A DNA stretch of 64,000 bases. It comes from Ananas comosus. Its lineage: Eukaryota > Streptophyta > Magnoliopsida > Poales > Bromeliaceae. Positions 1 to 14,432 of the stretch are shown here, piece by piece. The stretch covers positions 12,642,648-12,706,647 of the forward strand of contig NC_033627.1 of assembly GCF_001540865.1 (NCBI RefSeq). Reading direction: 5' to 3'. The notes below the pieces were generated by a model that searched no databases, was not told the DNA's origin, and saw only the letters and a program-made list of their open reading frames with translations. A program made the position numbers and the translations under genes. The number at the start of each line of letters is the position of its first letter. Positions within the stretch are counted from its first letter, which is position 1.

Positions 1-360
1 AGTTAGAGTAAATCAGTACCTCTGGATAGTATACCGTCTAGTTATATATATAGAGTAAGATCATGTCGAAAAACATCTTTTTATAATTTTTTTTCACTAT
101 TAGAGTAAGATCAGTACCTCTAATCTTAAATTCAGTATTTTATCATTATTTTTATGAAATTTTTTATTTTCAGCCATTCATTTTTCGATTACTCCGTTGA
201 TAGGTAAATAATGCCCAAAAATTATGAATTTAGTTTCCAAATACTTTTAATAGTGTTAGATTAAGTCTAACGGACCGTTCATCGATTTAAAAGCCGCATC
301 ATTAAAAACAAACTTAACGACTTGGTAGCACTACCGATAGTATACCAGCCTAGCTTATAT
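1..360. repeat. MITE copy, partial, cut by the window edge
   Basis: This stretch is an inverted copy of the element at about 679-1202. The segment around 100-290 (ATCAGTACCTCTAAT, then TTTTTCGATTACTC, then TTTTAATAGTGT) matches the reverse complement of 780-950. Its right end (AAAGCCGCATCATT ... TACCGATAGTATACCAGC) matches 1150-1195. It ends in a (TA)n/(GA)n tract. No coding capacity was seen. The left end lies at or beyond the window edge, so its length is unknown. Confidence 0.65.
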
Positions 361-431
361 ATATATATATATATATATAGATATAGAGAGAGAGAAAGAG
401 AGAGAAGAAGGAGAGAGAGAGAGAGAGAGAG
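356..431. repeat. (TA)n-(GA)n compound microsatellite
   Basis: A pure TA run is followed by GA runs with small interruptions, at the border between two MITE copies. The same TA-GA arrangement recurs at 630-682 and 1199-1266, always at MITE borders. Confidence 0.9.
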
Positions 432-630
432 CGCCAGGCCGGTTCTATAATAGCACCAATGACTGGTGCTATTAAGTTTTCTAGCCATTGGATTAAAAAA
501 TGTGCGTTAGAATGATGTGGCCTCCTAAGATTTGAGTGGGTGGTCATTTGAATAGTATTTCGAACGGATGAAAAAAAAAGAGTTAATCTCATACATGTCC
601 AACCTAGCTCCGATAGTATAACAACCTAGC

Positions 631-635
<5 letters not shown>
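432..635. repeat. MITE fragment with terminal hairpin
   Basis: It begins with a short palindrome (AGCACCAATGACTGGTGCT) and ends with CCGATAGTATAACAACCTAGC, which resembles the right terminus of the neighbouring elements (CCGATAGTATACCAACTTAGC). The interior differs from both neighbours, so this is probably a shortened or recombined member of the same group. No gene was seen. Confidence 0.5.
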
Positions 636-662
<27 letters not shown>

Positions 663-678
663 AGCAGAGAGAGAGAGA

Positions 679-1200
679 GAGCTAGGTTAGATCTATCGCG
701 GTAGCACGGAGGCCTCCGTGCTACCAAGTTATTTGCAATGATGCGGCTTCCAAATCGACGATCGGTTCGGTTAGACTTGATTTACACTATTAAAAGTCTT
801 TGGCAACTAAATTTTATAATTTTTCGATATCATTTACTAATCAAACGAGTAGTTGAAAAATAAACGGCTAAAAATAAAAATCTCATAAAAAATGATGATA
901 AAAGATTTAAATTTAAAATCAGAGGTACTGATCTTACTCTAAATAGTAAAAAAAAATTTCTATAAAAATTTCATCAGATTTGAATTGTTTTACACCGTTA
1001 AATTCACAAATGCATCATATCGATCATTAAAATTGTCAATTTTGAGACCCTTTGATCACTAGCCAAATGATGTCGAAAAATTATGAAATTTAGTTTTCAA
1101 ATACTTTTAATAGTGTAGATTAAGTCTAATGAAGCCGATTGTCGATTTGAAAGCCGCATCATTGAAAACAACTTAGTTTACCGATAGTATACCAACTTAG

Positions 1201-1202
<2 letters not shown>
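679..1202. repeat. MITE with long terminal inverted repeats
   Basis: Left arm: GATGCGGCTTCCAAATCGAC followed by TTACACTATTAAAAGT. Right arm (reverse complement): GATGCGGCTTTCAAATCGAC followed by CTACACTATTAAAAGT. The arms pair over more than 100 bp, so a single strand could fold into a long hairpin. The left end carries an extra perfect palindrome, GGTAGCACGGAGGCCTCCGT. There is no ORF. It is flanked on both sides by (TA)n/(GA)n. The superfamily was not determined because no clear target duplication was found. Confidence 0.75.

Positions 1203-1266
<64 letters not shown>
1199..1266. repeat. (TC)n-(TA)n microsatellite
   Basis: A long CT run passes into a TA run at the right border of the 679-1202 MITE. 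Confidence 0.9.
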
Positions 1267-1267
<1 letters not shown>

Positions 1268-2300
1268 ATCTTCTGATATGGAACTACTCATATTAGTGTG
1301 AACTCAGTAATATTCTTTTCCGTATTATTAACAAACTTACCATTAACTTTTTCTTCAAATTGTGAGCAACAGAAGCATTAAGTTGGTCGCGAACATGAGA
1401 ACGAATATCCGGATATTATTTTTCCATCACACAATGCCTATAGTAGATATTTACAATAAAATTTCAAAATTTTCAAATATTTTGTGGACGATAAAATTAC
1501 AGAGGAATTTAAGCTTTTATACATTTTTATCAAGAGGAGAAGAACACAAATATTCTAATTTATCTGAAAAGTTACATGAATTTTAGCCTTTAAAATAAGC
1601 ACAATATATAGGGAAATTAAGTAAAAGCACCACAAAAAATCAGTATACTAGAAACTGCAAATAAATAATATCATCTATGGAAAAATCATATATATGTGAG
1701 AATAATATTGTGGTCCCATGAGAAAGGTGAATTCAATATTAATTTGTCAAACCAAATAAAACAAGCTTAGCTTATACAAAAGAGGCCAAGTGAACTACCA
1801 CATCTGTTGTACCTATGTTATCATCTTCTCATTTATAGTTTGACTAGAAAAAAATTATATGAGATGGGGAATTGATAGTCTAAATTTGTGGGCAGTGTAT
1901 GTTCGTAGTACATTTTTCTCCCCTTCAAAAAATAAATTATAAGGTGTAGGACATTTTATTTTCAAAGCATGAGTATATATATATATATCCTGAGTATTTT
2001 ATAAATTTCATGATACTAAGAAATACGACTAAGTCTAGGAAGAGTTTGGATGTACTTTTATATATATCTCAACTGTACCATGGGAGTTGGTTGAGATCAA
2101 TCACTTTCTTTTTGGTCACACCTTCGATTTCTATATATTTTCAATTAAAAAGTCCAAATATTCTACAAAATGAGAAAACGTTATTTACTTTATTCTCTGA
2201 GAAGATAAATTCTAATTTGAAAATTCTAATTTTATGCAGTTTGAGATGGACGGCGATCGATAGTGTTTCATTAAATATCACTATACCTTGCAGTGAAGCT
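1267..2300. other. AT-rich spacer, no gene recognised
   Basis: The only open frames are short, AT-rich and without recognisable domains. No RNA gene, splice-bordered exon or clear repeat was seen. Confidence 0.5.
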
Positions 2301-2309
2301 AATGCGTCC

Positions 2310-2549
2310 GGACAAAAATTTTGTAGGCATCGTCCCCAAACAAATTGTTTGGAGACGATGCCGATAGGCGCCCATCGCGACCCTCGGAAACAAAAAAAAA
2401 AAAATTATGGGCTCCAATTTTTTATAGAGAGAGAGAGAGAGAGAGAGAGAGACGGTCGTGATGGGCGCCCGCACACCACACGGCGCCCATCGGCTCCGTC
2501 TCCAAACAACTTAATTGTTTGGGGGCAGATGCCCGCAAAATTTTTGTCC
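2310..2549. mobile_element. Mutator-like MITE with 9-bp target duplication
   Basis: A 240-bp element is bounded by two copies of AATGCGTCC (2301-2309 and 2550-2558), a perfect 9-bp target site duplication. The termini are inverted repeats: left GGACAAAAATTTTGTAGGCA, right (reverse complement) GGACAAAAATTTTGCGGGCA. Pairing continues inwards through CCCAAACAA...TTGTTTGGAGACG and GGCGCCCATC, giving arms of about 80 bp. The centre holds a poly-A run and a (GA)n run. A 9-bp duplication is the hallmark of Mutator-like elements. No transposase is present, so it is non-autonomous. Confidence 0.85.
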
Positions 2550-2558
2550 AATGCGTCC

Positions 2559-2993
2559 TATGTGTTTGTTCAATCTTGAGCTTTGAAAAGCCTCGTCCTT
2601 CCGGGAAGCTGAGAGTTTATTTAAACTTTTGGCTATAAAAGCATTGTACTTTTTATTTGTTATTTATGGTGTATTATTTTTCAACGGCAGAAAGAAAAAA
2701 AAAAATTATCATAAAAATAAGACCAAGGAGATGCCAAATAAGGTTGAAAGAAGTTTTTTCTCGAGGCCTATTTTGATATATGTTGGAATAAGTTGTATAG
2801 TGATAACGATCTCCAAAACCAACCTAAATTTGAGATTAGGGGAATGAGCTTCAACTTGACTCGAATCACAAATTTCAATTAGATTACTAGACTACGAATT
2901 CGGATAGAATTTGAATCAAGATGTTCCGACCTGAAACTCTTTTCGATGAGTCTACAGTAAGCCTGGTTTGGGTCATGTATATATTTTTCTTAG
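2559..2993. other. Spacer, no gene recognised
   Basis: AT-rich sequence with one short open frame and no recognisable domain or repeat. Confidence 0.4.
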
Positions 2994-3350
2994 GGAAAAC
3001 TTCAAAAACCCCCACCTGTGGTTTCACACTTTCTCACTTTAGTACCCTGTGGTTTAAAGTGTATCAATTTAGTGCTCTGTGATTTCATTTTTCTCTTTTT
3101 ATTATCAATTTCATTATTTTTTTTCTTTAAATCAATGACAAAGTTAAAATTAAAGGATATTAAAGTAAATATTTAATAAATCTAGGTGGGTATCTGAAGT
3201 TTTTTTATATATAATTTAACGAAATATTAACGAAAAAGCTGCCAAAAAGATAAAAATGAAACCACAAGGCATCAAATTGATACACTTTAAATCACAGGGT
3301 ACTAAAGTGATGAGAAAATGCGAAACCACATGAGGAATTTTTGAAGTTTT
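2994..3350. repeat. Inverted-repeat element of the CCCTGTGGTTT family
   Basis: The left end GGGAAAACTTCAAAAACCCC and right end (reverse complement) GGGAAAACTTCAAAAATTCC are inverted repeats. Both arms carry ACTTTAGTACCCTGTG and TTAAAGTGTATCAATTT. TTA flanks each end, which would suit a PIF/Harbinger-type 3-bp duplication, but that is weak evidence. Relatives lie at about 36236-36640 and 43108-43240. Confidence 0.7.
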
Positions 3351-4300
3351 CCCCTTAGATTGGTTTGGATCAAGTTGCTTAAGGTTGGATTAGCTAAGAT
3401 TTTGTTACTATTGAGTTGAAAGGATGTAACATATGTTCTTGGGTGAAAATGGATTAAAGGTTTGGGTGAATTTCTCCATAAACTGTTGTTGGAAGGGTCA
3501 TGATTATGAATGATGTTCCATTGATTGAGTTCGAAATTTGTTCGTTCGATTTGATCAGTCACTGAAAACCTGCCCAGTTCAGATTTAGATTTGGGGTTCA
3601 GGTTGAACTGGTCAAATCGATTTAGAGTTGAGCTTTATAGTTTTATTACTTGAGATCAACCCAAACTAAGTATAGATGCACTTCTATGAAGTGCAACATT
3701 ATTAGCCCTACTAACCCTAGAAAAAATTAACTATAAATTCAAATAAATATGGGACCATGCATGCTACCCTAATGAAACTAACACTTTGTTTTTTCTTCTT
3801 TCTTTCAATTTGTTCTCTTTTTTTTTTTCCTTCAATGGAAAGGGTTACTTGCTCCATTCACTCCTCAACTTTTGAATGGAAAGGGTTATTTATATTGTTT
3901 TAGTTTAAGTCTTTACCATAAAAAATGACGATAAATTAATCGGACAATCGATATTTACCACGTGACGAGGTTCGGTGCTGATGTAGTAAAAATGATTTAA
4001 TACTGATACGACGATTACCATTAGAACTAATAGTAACACTCAGCCCACCGATAGTAATAACTCGCTAGACCGAAAGCATTCGCCCAAAATGCTTCACTAA
4101 CCACAGTTATAAGAGACCATAACGTTCACGTTATGTCCAATTTTTTAGTCATTCTCTAACTTAAAAAAATCATCAAACAATGTGAGACATATATCACATT
4201 TTCGGCCCGAAAAAACGACTGAACCCTCTCGCACTAATATCTCACTCGGAACAAAACTACCGACTCAAAATAGTTAAGCTCAGTTATTCAAACTAGAGTT
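3351..4300. other. Spacer, no gene recognised
   Basis: Nothing gene-like is seen. The segment 3900-4270 has short repeat-like phrases (for example a (T)GTGAGACATATATCACA half-palindrome) that may be remnants of a repeat, but no borders could be set. Confidence 0.4.
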
Positions 4301-4311
4301 ATAGTGGCCAT

Positions 4312-4369
4312 AGGCCCATTTTGGCCCAATTAAATTATAGCCCACTTGGTTATGGGCCCAAGCCCAAGT
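4312..4369 (+). promoter_or_regulatory. Cluster of GGCCCA/TGGGCC (site II-like) motifs
   Basis: Four or more GGCCCA, GCCCA or TGGGCCC motifs occur within 60 bp, about 120-180 bp upstream of the DNL-protein start codon. In plants, site II motifs (TGGGCC/T) are enriched in promoters of mitochondrial, ribosomal and other growth-linked genes, which fits a mitochondrial chaperone partner. The call rests on motif sight only. Confidence 0.55.
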
Positions 4370-4488
4370 AGCTACCGTTAGATGTATCGGCAAATAAAAG
4401 TGTCGGGAAATTAGGGTTTCCACCGCGAATCCTCTTCTTCTTCTTCGTCTTCTTCTTCCCCGAGCAATTCACCTCGAATCCCTCGTCC

Positions 4489-6370
4489 ATGGCCGCTTCT
4501 CGCGTGCTTCAGCGGCGCCTCGCCTCTTTGCTCCGTCCCAATCGACCCCCGTCTCTCGTCTCCCCAGGTTGTTCTTCGCCTCTCGCCCTGATTTCGCTCT
4601 TCTTTGTTGTTCTCTTGATGCTGTGTATGCTGATGTTGTTGGTGGATATGAAAACAAGCAGAGGAAATAGAGAAATTGGTGTTTGTAAAGACTCGATCTT
4701 TGCATGCTAAATGCTTCTTAATTGCTTTACTTTTGCTTTTAGTTTACTGGATTTTGCTCGAGAGCTTGCCCTTTTTCCCCACTGTATTGTCGATTGGGTA
4801 GTGGCTCTTTAGGGTTTTATGTGATTCCATTTTTGCCGTTTACTCTTTTTTTTTTGTTTTTGAGATAGTTTAGGAGGAATTTAAATCAAACAGGTTGATG
4901 GGGTTGTGCACTTAATGAACTTAAACCATTATTTGCTGATCTCCAATAAGGTTTTAGAAACTTATGACAATGGTTGTTTTTGATCCTTTTCATAATCATA
5001 ATCACTTTTGGATCATCATTCATGTTCAATCATGATCTGTTGATATCTATGTAGTTGTACCCCAAAGCTGTGGAGTTGCAGGGGTGGTAATTATAGGACA
5101 CAAAATATAGAGTATATATGGCTCATGAACTCTGTTTTTGGCTTTAAAAATGTGAGAAATCGAATAATTCATTGAGCCAACAAATTATATTCTGTAATAA
5201 TAGACCATCCCTCCGTGGCGTGTGGAAAATGCAAACCATTTCTATCCGACCTTGTTCTTGCCTATTAACTGATTTTTTGGTGAATTGAGATTCTATTCAG
5301 AACTTTTCAGAATAAATAAGATCGCTGATGTTGTTCTTTTAGTTTAGTACTTAGCTACTTGCTTTCGATATACTCTCAACTGAATATTGTTTTTGTCATA
5401 GTGCTATTTTCATCTATATCAGGTCTAGTTTTTGAGCTATGAGAGGATCGTCTTTTTTGAGAAGCCGCGTAGATTATCGGCTGTTGATATGTTATCTTTC
5501 TTTCCCTGAGAAAATTTTGCTTATGAAGCTACTAAGTATAGGCACATTATACTGAGATAACCATGATTGGTATTTGTCTCCATGTTACATGATCCAAAAG
5601 GCACTTTCTAAGTAATTTTTTCATCCTTGTTCATACATAGATCATGTATGAATGGATATAAACATTGGTTGCATCGGGAGACATCTTCTTTCATCGGAAT
5701 CAACGACGCGTGTTTCTTTAAGGCGTATACCATTCTTCAGTTGCTTCCTTTTCGTTCGTACTCTTCTTGTCTACGGGTTTCTGTTGCATAGCTTTCAAAT
5801 TTTGGGTGTGTTGTGTCATTCTTTTAACCTGTTAGTTATGTGTATGAAGTGGCGAAATCTAACTATTCATAAATTGCTATTGTAGGAAGTACATGGTCAT
5901 CATATGTAATAGGAGGTATAAGAAGTACACAAACAATGACGAACTTGATTACCGTAGAAGATAACGGCAACACCGAGGATCATGAAGCAAGCCAGAATCA
6001 CTCAAAACCGGTCTCCAACCCGAGTGATCGTACTAGCCCTAACACTACCAGAGAGTCCAATGTGAGATACTCCGCATTCTCAAACCTAAAATCATCGCAG
6101 AGGCACGACCTCGCCATGATATTCACGTGCAAGGTGTGTGAGACCCGGTCGGTGAAGACGGTGTGCCGTGAGTCCTACGAGAAGGGCGTCGTGGTTGCCC
6201 GGTGCGGGGGGTGCAGCAACCTCCATTTGATCTCCGACCGGCTTGGGTGGTTCGGTGAGCCCGGAAGCGTCGAAGATTTCCTGGCGGCACGAGGAGAGGA
6301 GGTGAAGAGAGGTTCTGCAGATACCTTGAATCTTACCTTAGAGGATTTGGCCGGAAATAAGTCATCGTGA
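4489..6370 (+). CDS. DNL-type zinc-finger protein, mitochondrial (Zim17/Tim15/Hep1-like)
   Basis: Two exons, 4489-4567 and 5886-6370, join in phase (GT at 4568, AG at 5885) to give 187 residues. The N-terminus (MAASRVLQRRLASLL) is Arg-rich, lacks acidic residues and looks like a mitochondrial presequence. The C-terminal half is a DNL zinc finger: CKVC about 40 residues before the C-terminal part, then CGGC, with the conserved DRLGWFGEPGSVEDFL block. In this family the four cysteines bind zinc, and the protein keeps mitochondrial (or plastid) Hsp70 soluble and so supports protein import. The middle is Ser/Asn/Thr-rich and poorly conserved. A nearer AG at 5957 would also keep the frame, but 5885 retains an RSTQT stretch like that of relatives. 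Two MITEs begin 14 bp after the stop codon. Confidence 0.85.
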
Positions 6371-6384
6371 TCTTCTGGATTTTA

Positions 6385-6598
6385 GGGGATGTTCGGTTGG
6401 ATAACTGTTATAAATATAGTGTAATTGAAGATGCATTTAATCAAAAATATAATAGTCACAACTGCTTTACAACTATAACTATAATTTGTTTGGCTGCATA
6501 AAAAGTGATTAAGAATGTAAGTTTTTTTTTGTTTAAAATTACTTTTTTCAATTGTTACAATTACAGTGTAGTTACAACTACATATACCAAACAATCCC
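6385..6598. mobile_element. Tourist-like MITE, 214 bp
   Basis: The ends are imperfect inverted repeats, GGGGATGTTCGGTTGG and (reverse complement of the right end) GGGATTGTTTGGTATA. TTA occurs on both sides (6382-6384, 6599-6601), as expected for PIF/Harbinger-derived MITEs. There is no coding capacity. It starts 14 bp after the DNL-protein stop codon, so it is probably part of that gene's 3' untranslated region. Confidence 0.7.
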
Positions 6599-6601
6599 TT
6601 A

Positions 6602-6950
6602 GCCTCCGTTTGGTTGGGGGTTAAGGGGTGGAATAACGCCTTAACCCCTATTTTATCTCCAAACACATTTAAAAATGGGTGGAGTTAGCTAACCACAGCT
6701 AACCCCACCTCAAATGGGTTATTCCGGATTAGCTAATCCCACCTAAACCCCAACCAAACACTATTTTCTATTCATAATAATCCACTATCCTTCTTATCCC
6801 ACCTATTCCAACCAAACACTATTTTTCACTATCCTGAACTAACTCCAACCCCTAACCAAACACAAAAATACTCTAACCCCACCTTAACCCTAAACTTAAC
6901 CCTATCCCTGAAATAACTAATTTTTTCTTAACCCCGAACCAAACGGTAGC
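6602..6950. mobile_element. Tourist-like MITE, copy 1 (349 bp)
   Basis: Ends: GCCTCCGTTTGGTTGGGG and, reverse-complemented, GCTACCGTTTGGTTCGGGG, with TTA on each side (6599-6601 and 6951-6953). It abuts the preceding MITE and shares the TTA between them. A second copy, alike over its whole length, is at 19137-19484. The interior is rich in ACCCCAACC-type motifs. No transposase. Confidence 0.85.
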
Positions 6951-6953
6951 TTA

Positions 6954-7406
6954 GGATATTTTGACGAAATTCTATGCGAGTACTTCATATATCCTGGTCT
7001 CAACTTTGTTTCCTAGTTGGTATTGAAGAAAAGAATCTAGGGGTGAAGTATCTATTGTAAGAAACCTTCTAGTCATGGATACAATATTGTTATAAAGCAA
7101 AGCTAGTTATGATTATTTAAACAGGAAGAAGCAAATTATAAAAGCCAAAAAAAAAAGTTAAAAGGTCACAAGTTCAATATTTGTAAGTGAAATTTAAACA
7201 GAGTACATTGGACAGATTAGAGAATAAAACATACACTGAAGAATAGCAATTTCCTGAAGATGTTACGAGGTAGCTAAAACATGTTCAACATAAACTTGAG
7301 GCTTTTGTCTGTAATAATCAACTTCATAAAATATGCAACTGCTGTAAATAAGCAGCTTATGAACTGCCTCCACTGTGTACTAAAAAGGTCATCATCATCT
7401 TAGGGT
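6954..7406. other. Spacer between convergent genes
   Basis: No gene was seen. The part next to 7407 is probably the 3' untranslated region of the CDC48 gene on the minus strand. Confidence 0.4.
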
Positions 7407-12840
<5,434 letters not shown>

Positions 12841-13452
12841 GGGATCTGAATTAGGGTTCCGAGAGAAGGGAATCGACGAAGACGAAGAAGGAGAAAAGTG
12901 CGAGGAGACACCGAAGAGTGAGGGGATATTAACATTTATAGTAGTGGTTTAATTGTATTGATTATCCCTGGACTATCCTAATTTACAAACTAGTCCCTTG
13001 TTTTTGTCGCTTTTTTTTCAAACTTGCATACATTGCACTTTAATTTGTAAAATAAAATTTGTAAGAATAATTTATTTTTCATGAGAAAATAGTCTTTTTA
13101 ATTCCTCTTGAATTTAATCAGGATTATTAAAATATTAATAAGTATTTACAAGGATATTTATACATCGCATTTGTATACATAATAAAGATATAATAGGGAC
13201 TGTAAGTGTAATAATATTAAAATATTCAAAAAATAGAAATATTTAAATAGAAAGAATAAGAACCATTTTGTTATATAGGAATAGGACTGGGACTATGCTT
13301 ACATTTTACTATCATACATTTAATAGGGTATTTTATTTGGTTTTGGTGTTAGGTTTGGTATAAGGGTATCCTTGCTCAGTAAGAAAGAATAATAGCCGTT
13401 GGATGGAGATGCATAATTTGTAGGAGGATGATGATGCCACGTGGCATACTCT

Positions 13453-13494
<42 letters not shown>

Positions 13495-13800
13495 GTGAGC
13501 ACATGCTTCTACTTTTATTTTTTTTTATTTTAAGAAAATCTCCAATGTAATAGTGTCTTGTCACGCTTTGGTGTACGGTTTCTTAGAAATAAAATTTTAA
13601 CCATAAAACTAATAATGTATTACAATTATTTGCAAACTTTTAAAATAAATTACATACACATTTTTTTTTGTATTAATTATTTACAGTTATTTCATAAATC
13701 AAAACACCCAAAAAGGAAAAAGCAAACCATACAAAAGAAACATCAATTTGATATCAAATTAAGAAAAATATATAGCCTTATAATATTATATATATAATGA
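12841..13800. other. CDC48 upstream region and AT-rich spacer
   Basis: About 100 bp upstream of the CDC48 ATG is purine-rich (probable leader and promoter). Beyond it the sequence is AT-rich, with a (TA)n run at 13459-13490. No gene or distinct element was seen. Confidence 0.5.
13459..13490. repeat. (TA)n microsatellite
   Basis: An uninterrupted run of alternating T and A. Confidence 0.9.
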
Positions 13801-14300
13801 GCCTACTATACTATCTGTAGTTACCGGTGCTCTGGTAATATAGTCTTGTTTGTGATTTTAGATTGTTCAAATCAACGATCCACACCGTTAAATATTATTT
13901 AGAGTTTATAAAATTTTTAAAAATAAAATTTTAATTTTTTTCAACATCGTTTATTTAGTAAGTGAATCATGTTAAAATGAAAAGCAGATATTGAATAATT
14001 TTTAAAATTTAAGGATAGGACTTTTGAATTTAAGATCATGAATAATGATCTTGATCTAAACAGTTTAAAGTATTTTCTATCAAAATTTGAATAAATTTAA
14101 ATTCTTCTACACGGTTAAATAGCAGTTATTAAAAATTGATAATTTTGAAATGGTTTAATCAAAAAGTAAACTATATCAAAAAATTTTAAAATTTTATTTT
14201 TAAAAATTCTAAATGTGTCAGATCAGTTTTAATGGTATAAATCGTTGATTTGAATACCCTAAAACTGAAAACGAGCCTATAGTACCGAAGTGCTGATACT
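13801..14300. repeat. MITE, diverged copy of the 62283-62813 family
   Basis: Left end CCTACTATACTATCTGTAG and right-end reverse complement GTACTATAGGCTCG, inside flanking TA-rich DNA. The interior TCAAATCAACGATCCACACC and its inverted partner are shared with the element at 62283-62813. The termini are degraded compared with that copy, so this insertion is probably older. Confidence 0.75.
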
Positions 14301-14432
14301 CTATATATATAAATACACTTGCACACTTTGCCCTACTCTCTTAATTTGTAGCAACCTTTAATCCATTCATCCTCGAGATCGGCGATTTTGCGATCATCTG
14401 TCATTAATTCCGTCTCGAGATTCGCGCGATCC

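Noticed and set aside
2010..2579. 189-residue open frame on the plus strand
   Set aside because: It runs straight through the Mutator-like MITE (2310-2549) and its GA run; the repetitive RERERERE part comes from the microsatellite and no domain is seen.
5652..5885. 77-residue frame that could be a middle exon of the DNL-protein gene
   Set aside because: An in-frame stop lies directly upstream, no AG acceptor gives the needed phase, and direct splicing of 4567 to 5886 restores a family-like sequence.
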